A model generated the notes under the pieces. It was not told where the DNA came from, did no database searches, and saw nothing but the letters and a program-made list of their open reading frames with translations. The translations under genes and the position numbers were made by a program. A DNA stretch of 62,207 nucleotides from Clostridiales bacterium (GTDB lineage: Bacteria > Bacillota > Clostridia > Peptostreptococcales > Anaerovoracaceae): positions 1 through 62,207 of the forward strand of contig SVCW01000007.1 of assembly GCA_015058155.1 (NCBI GenBank), given 5' to 3'. This document shows positions 43,552-52,021 of the stretch, in pieces (position 1 is the stretch's first letter; each line of letters opens with the position of its first letter).

Positions 43552-45264
43552 ATGATTAATTACAAAGACGAGATTGCCAAAGTATTATTTGAAGCAGAAA
43601 TTGGCCTTACACTCGAAGAAATCCAGGACATGGTAGAAGTTCCATCAGATAACAAGATGGGTGACTATGCATTCCCTTGTTTCAAGCTTGCCAAGGTTTT
43701 AAGAAAGGCTCCTCCAATGATCGCGAAGGATATCGCTGCAAAGATTGAAGGAAACCATATGTTTGAAAAGGTTGAACAGGTAAACGCATATGTTAACATG
43801 TTCATCTCAAAGGAAGATTTCGTAGCACACGTTGTTCCTGAAGTAATCGCAGCAGGAGACGAATACGGTAAGTGCAATATCGGCGAAGGAAAGCCTGTTA
43901 TCGTTGAATTCTCATCACCTAACATTGCAAAGCCTTTCCATATCGGTCATATTCGTTCAACAGTAATCGGTAATGCACTCTACAAGCTCTGGGATGCTAT
44001 CGGTTATGACATCATCAGAATCAACCACCTTGGTGACTACGGTACTCAGTTCGGTAAGATGATCGTTGCATACAGACTCTGGGGTAACAGAGAAGACGTT
44101 ATCAACGAACCAATCAAGACTCTTCTCTCATACTACACTAAGTTCCACGTAGAAGTTGAAGAACATCCTGAACTCGACGACGAAGCTAGAAAGGTATTTG
44201 CTAAACTCGAAGCCGGCGAACCTGAAGAAGTAGAACTCTGGCAGTGGTTCAGAGATGAATCCCTCAAGGAATTCAACAGAGTATATGACATGCTCGACAT
44301 CACATTCGACTCATATGCTGGCGAAAGCTTCTACTCAGACAAGATGCCTGCTATCATCCAGGAACTCAAGGATAAGAATCTCCTCGTAGAATCAAACGGA
44401 GCAAACATCGTTCAGCTCGAAGAATATGGTATGCCACCTATCCTCATCACAAAGTCAGACGGTTCATCACTCTACGCAACAAGAGATATCGCTGCTGCAT
44501 TCTACAGAAAGAAGACTTACGATTTCGTAAAGAACATCTACGTAGTAGCATCACAGCAGAACCTCCACTTCCAGCAGTGGTTCAAGACAGTAGAACTCAT
44601 GGGTCACGAATGGGCTAAGGACTGCGTACACATTCCGTTCGGTCTCGTATCACTCGAAGAAGGTACAATGTCAACAAGACACGGAAGAGTTGTATTCCTT
44701 GAAGATGTACTCAACAGAGCAGTTGAACAGACTAAGGAAATCATCAAGGAAAAGGGCGTAAATACTGACGATATCGACGAAACTGCAAAGGCAGTAGGTA
44801 TCGGTGCTGTTATCTTCCAGGAGCTCTCAAACAACAGAATCAAGGACTACGTATTCAAGTGGGATAAGGTTCTCAACTTCGACGGCGAAACTGGTCCTTA
44901 CGTACAGTACACACACGCAAGAGCATGCTCAGTATTAAGAAATGCAGGCGAAATCGCTGCAAATCTTGACACAGCTGCTATCGATTACTCATACATTACT
45001 GGTGGCGCTGCATACGAACTCGCAAAGCTTATCTACAAGTTCCCTGCAGTTATCGTAGATGCTGCTGAAAAGTATGAACCATCAGTTCTTACTAGACATA
45101 TCGTTGACATCGCTCAGGGCTTCAATAAGTTCTACAACGAAGAACATATCCTCGTTGACAACGAAGAAGAAAAGAAGGCTAAGCTCGCTCTCGTTCTTGC
45201 TGCTAAGGATACAATCAAGAACGGTCTTGCACTTCTCGGAATCAAGGCTCCTGAAAGAATGTAA
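43552..45264 (+). CDS. argS: Arginine-tRNA ligase
   Basis: ArgRS charges tRNA-Arg. The 570-residue class I synthetase has an N-terminal additional domain (about 1-110), SSPNIAKPFHIGHIRSTVIGN with the HIGH motif near 130, ATRDIAAAFYR, the KMSKS-like TMSTRHGRVV, typical of many ArgRS, and a C-terminal DALR anticodon-binding domain (about 450-570) ending LLGIKAPERM. No T-box leader is seen before the gene. RBS: AGAGAGGTTCG. Confidence 0.96.
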   Translation: MINYKDEIAKVLFEAEIGLTLEEIQDMVEVPSDNKMGDYAFPCFKLAKVLRKAPPMIAKDIAAKIEGNHMFEKVEQVNAYVNMFISKEDFVAHVVPEVIAAGDEYGKCNIGEGKPVIVEFSSPNIAKPFHIGHIRSTVIGNALYKLWDAIGYDIIRINHLGDYGTQFGKMIVAYRLWGNREDVINEPIKTLLSYYTKFHVEVEEHPELDDEARKVFAKLEAGEPEEVELWQWFRDESLKEFNRVYDMLDITFDSYAGESFYSDKMPAIIQELKDKNLLVESNGANIVQLEEYGMPPILITKSDGSSLYATRDIAAAFYRKKTYDFVKNIYVVASQQNLHFQQWFKTVELMGHEWAKDCVHIPFGLVSLEEGTMSTRHGRVVFLEDVLNRAVEQTKEIIKEKGVNTDDIDETAKAVGIGAVIFQELSNNRIKDYVFKWDKVLNFDGETGPYVQYTHARACSVLRNAGEIAANLDTAAIDYSYITGGAAYELAKLIYKFPAVIVDAAEKYEPSVLTRHIVDIAQGFNKFYNEEHILVDNEEEKKAKLALVLAAKDTIKNGLALLGIKAPERM

Positions 45265-45295
45265 TCAATTATTTTAAAGGAAACGATTTTTCAAA

Positions 45296-46168
45296 ATGAA
45301 ATATGAAGGATTGATTTATAGGCCTCCTAGTGAGGCCTATAGCCTGTTATTACAGGTAACAATAGGCTGCTCGCACAATAAGTGTACGTTTTGCAGCATG
45401 TTCAAGGCAAAAAATTTCAGAGTAAGAAAGATGGAAGAAATTTTTGCCGATCTTGATGAAGCACGCGCATATTACAGACATGTGGGAAGAATTTTTCTGT
45501 GTGACGGGGATGCACTCTGCCTTTCGATGGATAAGCTCATGGCGATACTCGGATATATAAGAGAGAAGTTTCCTGAGTGCGAAAGAGTAGGTGTTTACGG
45601 CTCTCCGCGCGATGTGCTTTTAAAGACACCTGAAGAGCTTGAAACACTTCGCGACGCAGGGCTTTCGATTATTTATATCGGAGCAGAGTCAGGTTCTGAC
45701 AAAGTGCTTCTTGACGTATGCAAGGGCGCTACAGCAGAAGAAATCATAACTGCCATAAGGAGAATCGAAGACGCAGGTATAAAGTCATCGGTGACTTTCA
45801 TTTCAGGTCTTGCAGGACGTGATAACTGGGAAGAACATGCCGTTATGACGGGAAAGATGATATCGGAAGCACAGCCGTCATATGTAGGTTTTCTCACACT
45901 TATGGTTGAAGAGGGAACACCGCTTGCAGACGATGTGAAAAACGGAAAATTCAAGCTTCTCACGCCTGAAGAGGTTCTTGCCGAGGCAGCGCTTATGATT
46001 CAGAACATAAACGTCGAAAAGACATGTGTATTCAGAAGCAATCATGCTTCAAATTATGTATCGCTTGCCGGAAATCTTCCGGAAGATAAAGATGCAATGC
46101 TCGCACTATTAAAGCGGGCTATGGAAGACAAAGGTATGCTGAAAGATGAACGTTTCAGAGCCCTTTAG
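45296..46168 (+). CDS. Radical SAM protein (COG1032 type)
   Basis: A 290-residue radical SAM enzyme. The cluster-binding cysteines read GCSHNKCTFCSM (Cys spacing x4, x2) at about residues 25-36, a pattern of one COG1032 subgroup, followed by a TIM-barrel core with GVYGSPRDVL and YIGAESGSDKVL. There is no B12-binding domain and no extra cluster motif. Its substrate is unknown. It lies 31 bp after argS and 45 bp before a B12-binding radical SAM gene; the three genes 45296-49003 may form one unit. Confidence 0.8.
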   Translation: MKYEGLIYRPPSEAYSLLLQVTIGCSHNKCTFCSMFKAKNFRVRKMEEIFADLDEARAYYRHVGRIFLCDGDALCLSMDKLMAILGYIREKFPECERVGVYGSPRDVLLKTPEELETLRDAGLSIIYIGAESGSDKVLLDVCKGATAEEIITAIRRIEDAGIKSSVTFISGLAGRDNWEEHAVMTGKMISEAQPSYVGFLTLMVEEGTPLADDVKNGKFKLLTPEEVLAEAALMIQNINVEKTCVFRSNHASNYVSLAGNLPEDKDAMLALLKRAMEDKGMLKDERFRAL

Positions 46169-46213
46169 TATTTAAGGAAGGACGGATGTGCCATTAAGGC
46201 ATGTCATGAATGT

Positions 46214-47902
46214 ATGAAAATATTACTTACTACGCTCAACTCAAAATATATACATTCGAGCCCTGCGCTCAAATATCTCTACGGTGCAGCACAGAAAAGC
46301 GGTGCCCAGATTGACGTGCGCGAATTTACCATAAACAACGACGATGACTATATCTTCGGAGAACTTCTCTCAAAGGAATGGGATGTAGTATGTTTCTCAT
46401 GTTATATCTGGAACATCGAAAGAATTCTTTACCTTGCCGAGAATCTTAAAAAGGCGCGTCCGAGAGTAAAAATACTTCTCGGAGGACCTGAAGTTAGTTT
46501 CGATGCGATAGAAGTGATGAAGAAGAACAGATTCATCGATTTCATAATCAAGGGTGAAGGCGAAATGCCTTTTCCTATGCTAATGAGAATGTTCAGGGTT
46601 TACGACGATACGGAAATGATATTCCAGAAACCGCGTGACATGTTTGACGATATCGATGACGGTATTGCTTTTGATCTCGGACGTGAGACAGGCGGAAGTG
46701 CGGGACTCGATTACAGCCTGCTCCTTGGATATACTATCGCTGATATCCCTAACCTTGTGTATAGACATGACGGAAAGATTTATGTGAATGGAGAAAAGGA
46801 TCCTGACGACTTTGAAAACGCTGTATTCCCATACACATATTTCGATATCCCTCAGGACAAAATCGTTTACTACGAAAGCTCAAGAGGATGCCCTTTCAGA
46901 TGCGCTTACTGCCTTTCATCAATTGAAAAGACTATAAGACCGCTTTCTCTTGAACGTGTTTTCAGAGAACTTTCGTATTTTATAAGAAGCGGTATCAAGC
47001 AGGTCAAGTTTATCGACAGAACATTTAACTACGACAGTCAGCGTGCAAGAGATATACTTGGTTTTATTATCGCAAACGACAACGGAGTTACAAACTTTCA
47101 TTTTGAAATATGTTCCGATCTTCTCGATGAAGAAACGCTTGACGTTATCAGAAGAGCGAGAAAGGGGCTATTCCAGTTCGAAATCGGTGTTCAGTCGACA
47201 AACCAGAAGACGCTTGAGGCTATAAACAGAGGCGGCACTCTTGAAAGAACCATAAATATGGCAAAACGCCTTATCGACATCGGTAATTCAGAAGTTCATG
47301 TAGATCTCATTGCAGGACTTCCTTATGAAGGATACAAGACATTCGGAAAATCATTTGACGATGTCTATGCTCTTGGCGCGGACATGTTCGCACTCGGATT
47401 CCTTAAGCTTCTGAAGGGGACTTCGATGCGAGACGACGCTGAAAAGTACGGATACATATATCGCGAAAAAGCACCGTATGAAGTCATTTCAAACGATTTC
47501 ATATCGGCGAAGGAACTCATAAGACTCAAGAAAATTGAAGCCGTTCTTGACCTCTATTTCAATCGCAAAGGTTTTGGGAGAACGCTTGAATATATAATTA
47601 AAACCAAGTTCGCAGGACCGTTTGAATTCTACGAAGATTTTGCAGATTACTATTACGAAAAAGGTTTTCAGCATGTATCACACAAAAAAGAAGACCTTTA
47701 TCGCATCCTGAACAAATATGCCGAATCATTTACGGGTGATGGTGCTGACGGATGCGAAGAGTCCGATACTGCTTTTGAAGGCATAGAAGACAGAAGTTTC
47801 GGATTCACAGGGCACGTTCGCGGGCTTCTCATGCAGGATATGGAAGACACACTCAACTTCGATGCTATAAAGAAGTTTGTTAATAAAGGATGGGAGATTT
47901 AA
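46214..47902 (+). CDS. B12-binding-domain radical SAM protein (DUF4080 type)
   Basis: The 562-residue protein combines an N-terminal cobalamin-binding Rossmann domain (about 1-130; LLTTLNSKYIHSSPALKYL, ILLGGPEVSF, IIKGEGE), a radical SAM core with SSRGCPFRCAYCLSS near 220-234, and a C-terminal region (about 420-520) resembling DUF4080. Such enzymes usually perform methyl transfers or ring rearrangements; the substrate is unknown. The ATG at 46214 has only a weak ribosome binding site and no better in-frame start exists upstream. The TPR gene follows 3 bp later, implying coupled expression. Confidence 0.82.
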   Translation: MKILLTTLNSKYIHSSPALKYLYGAAQKSGAQIDVREFTINNDDDYIFGELLSKEWDVVCFSCYIWNIERILYLAENLKKARPRVKILLGGPEVSFDAIEVMKKNRFIDFIIKGEGEMPFPMLMRMFRVYDDTEMIFQKPRDMFDDIDDGIAFDLGRETGGSAGLDYSLLLGYTIADIPNLVYRHDGKIYVNGEKDPDDFENAVFPYTYFDIPQDKIVYYESSRGCPFRCAYCLSSIEKTIRPLSLERVFRELSYFIRSGIKQVKFIDRTFNYDSQRARDILGFIIANDNGVTNFHFEICSDLLDEETLDVIRRARKGLFQFEIGVQSTNQKTLEAINRGGTLERTINMAKRLIDIGNSEVHVDLIAGLPYEGYKTFGKSFDDVYALGADMFALGFLKLLKGTSMRDDAEKYGYIYREKAPYEVISNDFISAKELIRLKKIEAVLDLYFNRKGFGRTLEYIIKTKFAGPFEFYEDFADYYYEKGFQHVSHKKEDLYRILNKYAESFTGDGADGCEESDTAFEGIEDRSFGFTGHVRGLLMQDMEDTLNFDAIKKFVNKGWEI

Positions 47903-47905
47903 CCT

Positions 47906-49003
47906 ATGGCAGAAAAGGACAGAATTAAACCTTATCTCGAAAATCTTGTAAAAGGCTATGTGTTTGATGAACTTTCACCGGGATTCACAAAAAAACTCGG
48001 AGCAGAAGATATTCTCAACGGAGTTGCAGTTCCGATTGAGGCTGTTCAGTTCGCTGAATTCGCGACAGGAAAGGCAGAAATCAAGGGAATTGATATTGCA
48101 AGAGCCTGCGGTCTTGTGCTCGGTGCTGTGCCTGATTTTCCGTATTCAGGCGCATATAAGGAGTTCCTGATAAAAGTGCTCGGAGGGGCAAAAAAAGCCC
48201 TTGAAACGCTCGAAATGCAGGCCAGCCAGTACTTTGACGAGGGAGTGCAGGCAGGAGCAAGAAACGCTGATGCAGAAGCAGCGTATGAAGAAGGCTCAGC
48301 TGATACCGAAATGTGCTTCATGAAAGCAGCATGCTATTTCAGAGCGGCGCTTGAAATCGATCCCGCATCTCAGAATGCACTTTACGGTTACGGGCTCAGC
48401 TGCCGCGAAATCTATGAAAACTCTGAAGACGAAAAGAAAACAGGCGATTTCAAGGCTGAATTCATGGAAACGATGGAAGCAATCACTGTTCACCATCCGA
48501 AGTTCCCGTTTGCGTATTATTATCTCGGATACGCATATCTCAACATGGGACTCTATCTCAAGACTCAGCTTGCTTGGAACTGCTTCCTCGACTATATAAA
48601 AGAAGATCCGGCAAAAGACGAGGCTTTTGATGAAATAAACGAAATCAAGGAAAGAATCGCAACGCTTAAGGACCCTGTGAGAATTGAAGAAGGTGTTATG
48701 GCAATCGAATCGGGCAAATACATCCAGGGACTTGAAATCCTGAGCGAATACGAAGAAGGTAATTACGCAAACTGGTGGCCGCTCCACTATTATATCGGAG
48801 TAGGATATGCAAGCATGGGAGATGCTGATGAAGCTATACTTTCGTTTAAGCGTGCACTCAGCCTGAGCCCTTCAAATGTTGATGTAATGGAAGAACTCCG
48901 CATGATTTATGAAATTACAGGCGACGGAGTAAATGCTAGAAAGTATGCGGACAAAATTGTCCGCGTGCTGAATAACATGGAACTTGAAAAGCTTGATAAT
49001 TAA
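47906..49003 (+). CDS. Tetratricopeptide-repeat protein
   Basis: A 365-residue soluble protein. TPR-like helical repeats are clear at about 140-165 (ACYFRAALEIDPASQNALYGYG), 192-220 (HPKFPFAYYYLGYAYLNMG) and 292-335 (LHYYIGVGYASMGDADEAIL and SFKRALSLSPSNVDVMEEL). The first 120 residues are not repeat-like. The domain usually mediates protein contacts, and its 3-bp spacing from the B12-radical-SAM gene suggests it may act with that enzyme. No enzymatic motif is visible. Confidence 0.8.
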   Translation: MAEKDRIKPYLENLVKGYVFDELSPGFTKKLGAEDILNGVAVPIEAVQFAEFATGKAEIKGIDIARACGLVLGAVPDFPYSGAYKEFLIKVLGGAKKALETLEMQASQYFDEGVQAGARNADAEAAYEEGSADTEMCFMKAACYFRAALEIDPASQNALYGYGLSCREIYENSEDEKKTGDFKAEFMETMEAITVHHPKFPFAYYYLGYAYLNMGLYLKTQLAWNCFLDYIKEDPAKDEAFDEINEIKERIATLKDPVRIEEGVMAIESGKYIQGLEILSEYEEGNYANWWPLHYYIGVGYASMGDADEAILSFKRALSLSPSNVDVMEELRMIYEITGDGVNARKYADKIVRVLNNMELEKLDN

Positions 49004-49013
49004 TAGTGATGCC

Positions 49014-49041
49014 TTGTGTTTTGTTACGGAAGTAATATAAT
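49014..49041 (+). promoter_or_regulatory. Promoter of the lipoprotein gene at 49084
   Basis: TTGTGT (49014-49019), a 16-bp spacer and TATAAT (49036-49041) precede the start codon by 43 bp. Confidence 0.55.
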
Positions 49042-49083
49042 GACATTATAAATAGCTCAAATAATTGAAAGGAAAGACTAGAA

Positions 49084-49800
49084 ATGAAAAGAAAAGCTTT
49101 AGCAATCTTAGTTGTAGTAATGGTTTTGGGAACAATCCTTACAGGTTGCGGTCCTAAGGAATGTGAACACGAATTCACAGAAGCAAACTATCAGACACCT
49201 GCAACATGTACACTCTGCGGAGTAACTGAAGGTGAAGTGCTCACTCCTGACTTTGAAACTTATGGAATCGAAGCATATATGGAACCTGGAAACACTTATA
49301 ACTACAAGACAATATGTATGCTTGATGAAAGTATGTACACTATAGGAAAGGCAACAGTAAGCCATGCAGTAATTCCTGATGATGAAGAGCATGAAGCTAA
49401 AGAAGGCTACGAATGGCACAAAGTAGATTTCAACGTTTTATTTGACGACGATAATGCGAAAACATGCGGAGTTGCAGTAAACTTCTTATGTGAAGATTAT
49501 TACAATATAAAGGATCATGATGATTCTGCAGATCACAGTGATCCTGACATTTCAGTATACACAGCAAACGTAAACGGTGAAGATATGCCTGTATATCTCC
49601 GTCAGGGCGGTGGATTCACTCAGAACGACGATTATTCAGCAACGTTTGATCTCACATTTGAAGTACACATGCCTGCAGGCTATGACGGAATCGTTGTAGG
49701 ACTCGTAAACCAGGAACTCCTCGCAGACGGTAATGCCGGATACATCAACACATACTATACAGGCGATACTGAAGAATTCTTATTATTCCGCATTAAGTAG
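49084..49800 (+). CDS. Lipoprotein with cysteine zinc-ribbon-like motif
   Basis: A 238-residue exported lipoprotein: basic start, hydrophobic core and lipobox ILTGC with the lipid Cys at residue 22. Directly after it comes CEHEFTEANYQTPATCTLCG, a Cys-x-His ... Cys-x2-Cys-Gly pattern seen repeatedly in clostridial surface proteins and possibly metal-binding. The remainder (about 50-238) is acidic and beta-rich, with no domain I recognise. It has its own promoter and a terminator, so it is a single-gene unit. Function unknown. Confidence 0.8.
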   Translation: MKRKALAILVVVMVLGTILTGCGPKECEHEFTEANYQTPATCTLCGVTEGEVLTPDFETYGIEAYMEPGNTYNYKTICMLDESMYTIGKATVSHAVIPDDEEHEAKEGYEWHKVDFNVLFDDDNAKTCGVAVNFLCEDYYNIKDHDDSADHSDPDISVYTANVNGEDMPVYLRQGGGFTQNDDYSATFDLTFEVHMPAGYDGIVVGLVNQELLADGNAGYINTYYTGDTEEFLLFRIK

Positions 49801-49863
49801 TACCGGAATAACGGCGACAATAAACATTTCCAAATGCGGATAGAAACATTTTATACATGAAAA

Positions 49864-49892
49864 AAAGGCGCTCATATGAGCGCCTTTGATAT
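49864..49892. terminator. Bidirectional terminator between convergent genes
   Basis: A perfect 24-base palindrome (AAAGGCGCTCAT and its mirror, 49864-49887) has an A run on the left and T-rich sequence on the right. It serves both the lipoprotein gene and the minus-strand gene ending at 49900. Confidence 0.88.
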
Positions 49893-49899
49893 TTTTTGA

Positions 49900-50898
49900 T
49901 TAGAGTTCGATAACCTGTCCGATTCCCATTTCTACTGCTGATTCGTAGATAGCCTGTCCGCATACGATGTCGAGAACTGCGCTTCCTACTGTTTCGAAGA
50001 ATGTGATTTCGTCGTCTGATTCTCTTCCAGGAATGATTCCGTTGATGAGATCTCCGAGCTGACCTGTAATCTTGTCTTCTGAGAATGTACCCTTGTTTAT
50101 TGGCTTGATGAGGTCGCCTGATTCAGCAACTGCATCAGGAGTATCAGTGTAAACCTTGTCAGCATTTACAACGATGTATTCGTCGATTTCTGACATTTCA
50201 GGAGTGTATGATCCAACGCCGTTGATGTGGCAACCCTTCTTAACGAGAGTTCCGTCAAATACGTTTACCTTTGCAGTTGTGCAAGTTGTGATGATGTCAG
50301 CACCTTCAACAGCTTCTGCTGCAGTCTGTGCTGCTACGAACTTAGCCTTGAATGTACCTGCAAACTTAGCTGTCATTTCTTCTGCAAAAGCAGCTGCTCT
50401 TTCGAGGTTCATGTCATAAAGCTTAACGAGTTCGATTTCAGGTCTTACTGTAAGAACTGCATCAATCTGTCCGGGAGCCTGTCCGCCAGTACCGAATACT
50501 GCGAACACTTTGGCATCCTTTCTTGCAAGGTAATCAGTAGCAAGACCTGCTACAGCGCCTGTTCTTACCTGAGTAAGGTAAGTTCCGTCCATCATGCAGC
50601 AAGTTTCACCAGTTTCAGCATTTAAGAGTACCATTGTTGCAGGAACTCCAGGGATTCCCTTGTTGATGTTATCAGGATATACTGAAACGATCTTTACGCC
50701 GAGTGCATTTGCAGGAGCAGCGTATCCGTACATATAAAGGCTCTGTCCATTATGTTCAGGAACATCGAGGTTTGCTCTTAAAGGAATGTTTGTCTTTCCT
50801 GCTGCGTAGAGTGAAAGAGCTTCCTTGTCAGCTGCGATAGCCTTTGATGCGTTGAAAACTTCCTGCATATCTGCTTTATTGAGTACGAGAATCTTCAT
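49900..50898 (-). CDS. Ornithine cyclodeaminase / mu-crystallin family protein
   Basis: The 332-residue protein has the family's N-terminal substrate domain with GVKIVSVYPDN, containing a conserved Lys, and TGAVAGLATDYLA. An NAD-binding Rossmann segment reads FAVFGTGGQAPGQIDAVL, followed by DIITTCTTAKVNVFDG and INGVGSYTPEMSEID. Members include ornithine cyclodeaminase, alanine dehydrogenase (archaeal type), ketimine reductases and opine-type synthases, so the exact reaction is open. It is a single gene, divergent from pstS, with a minus-strand extended -10 (TGgTATACT, 50956-50948) and ribosome binding site TGGAGGAA. Confidence 0.82.
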   Translation of the reverse strand: MKILVLNKADMQEVFNASKAIAADKEALSLYAAGKTNIPLRANLDVPEHNGQSLYMYGYAAPANALGVKIVSVYPDNINKGIPGVPATMVLLNAETGETCCMMDGTYLTQVRTGAVAGLATDYLARKDAKVFAVFGTGGQAPGQIDAVLTVRPEIELVKLYDMNLERAAAFAEEMTAKFAGTFKAKFVAAQTAAEAVEGADIITTCTTAKVNVFDGTLVKKGCHINGVGSYTPEMSEIDEYIVVNADKVYTDTPDAVAESGDLIKPINKGTFSEDKITGQLGDLINGIIPGRESDDEITFFETVGSAVLDIVCGQAIYESAVEMGIGQVIEL

Positions 50899-50991
50899 TT
50901 ATTTTTCCTCCATTTGAAAGATATTATTAACATTTTCCTAACATAAAAGTATACCATAGTGCAGATTGTTTTTCTACATTTTTCTGAGTAC

Positions 50992-51032
50992 TTTACATTC
51001 CTTTACCGATAATTCTTTACAGAAACTTTATA
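50992..51032 (+). promoter_or_regulatory. Putative Pho-box array upstream of pstS
   Basis: Four TTTACA-like hexamers occur in the same orientation: TTTACA (50992), TTTACC (51002), TTTACA (51016) and TTTATA (51027), with spacings of 10, 14 and 11 bp. A related TCTACA lies at 50973. PhoB/PhoP-type regulators bind TTNACA direct repeats about 11 bp apart, and the pst operon encodes such a regulator. Control of pst by PhoB is inferred. A candidate -35/-10 (TTGTCA with TATAAC) lies further down, near 51076-51105. Confidence 0.55.
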
Positions 51033-51123
51033 CTTTCGCGATATTTGATATTACATTTGAAAAGTATGATGTAATTGTCAGAGGGGGAATACTGATAATA
51101 TAACGAAAGTGAAGGGAAAGAAA

Positions 51124-52008
51124 ATGAAAAGAACAAAAAGACTTGTATTAATTATGCTTGCAGTAGTGCTTATTATGGGAAGCTTTGCAGCTTGCGGGAA
51201 AAGCGATGAAGGATTCAGCGCATCAAATGAAATCGGAGTTATTTCAAGAGAAGACGGATCAGGAACAAGAGGCGCATTTATCGAACTTTTCGACATCGAG
51301 CAGAAAAATGAAGCTGGTGAGAAGATTGACAATACAACACTTCTTGCAAGCATTACTAATTCAACAGCAGTAATGATGACAACTGTACAGGGAGACAAGT
51401 ATTCAATAGGTTATATTTCACTTGGCTCACTTAATGATACGGTAAAGGCAGTAGAGGTTGAAGGAGTTACAGCAAGTGCGGACAATATCAAAGCTGGAAC
51501 ATATGAAGCTGCAAGACCATTCAACATTGTTACATCGGGCGAAGTTTCAGATCTTACAGGAGACTTCATCGACTTCATACTCAGCGAAGAAGGACAGAGT
51601 ATAGTTGAGGAAGCAGGCTACATTGCGATTACTACCGGCGAACCTTACACAGGAAGACCTGAAGGCGGCAAAATTGTTGTATCAGGTTCAAGTTCAGTAA
51701 CACCTGTAATGGAAAAGATCAAAGAAGCTTATGTAGCTAAGAATCCTGACGTAACTGTTGAAGTACAGCAGAGCGATTCATCAACAGGTGTAAACGATGC
51801 ACTTGACGGAACAAGCAACATCGGTATGTCATCAAGAAATCTTAAGGAATCAGAAATTGAAAAGGGTGCAGTTCCTACAGTAATTGCAATGGATGGAATA
51901 GCAGTAATCGTTAACAACGAAAACCCTGTCACAAATCTTACAAAGGAACAGGTAAAGTCAATATTCATTGGTGAAACTGTAACATGGGATCAGATTATCT
52001 CTGAATAA
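51124..52008 (+). CDS. pstS: Phosphate-binding lipoprotein PstS with circularly permuted domain order
   Basis: PstS captures phosphate outside the cell for the PstCAB transporter. The 294-residue protein has a lipobox with the lipid Cys at residue 24. Unusually, the phosphate-loop ISREDGSGT (40-48) and GYISLGSL (96-103), which lie in the second half of ordinary PstS, come first. Segments that normally open the mature protein, KIVVSGSSSVTPVMEKIKEA (183-202), QQSDSSTG (215-222), SNIGMSSRNLKE (231-242) and IAMDGIAVIVN (254-264), come last. The halves join at about residues 170-182. All phosphate-contact motifs are kept, so it should be functional. Start 51124 follows GAAGGGAAAG; a GTG at 51109 is an alternative. 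Confidence 0.88.
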   Translation: MKRTKRLVLIMLAVVLIMGSFAACGKSDEGFSASNEIGVISREDGSGTRGAFIELFDIEQKNEAGEKIDNTTLLASITNSTAVMMTTVQGDKYSIGYISLGSLNDTVKAVEVEGVTASADNIKAGTYEAARPFNIVTSGEVSDLTGDFIDFILSEEGQSIVEEAGYIAITTGEPYTGRPEGGKIVVSGSSSVTPVMEKIKEAYVAKNPDVTVEVQQSDSSTGVNDALDGTSNIGMSSRNLKESEIEKGAVPTVIAMDGIAVIVNNENPVTNLTKEQVKSIFIGETVTWDQIISE

Positions 52009-52021
52009 TAAGGTGCATGAA

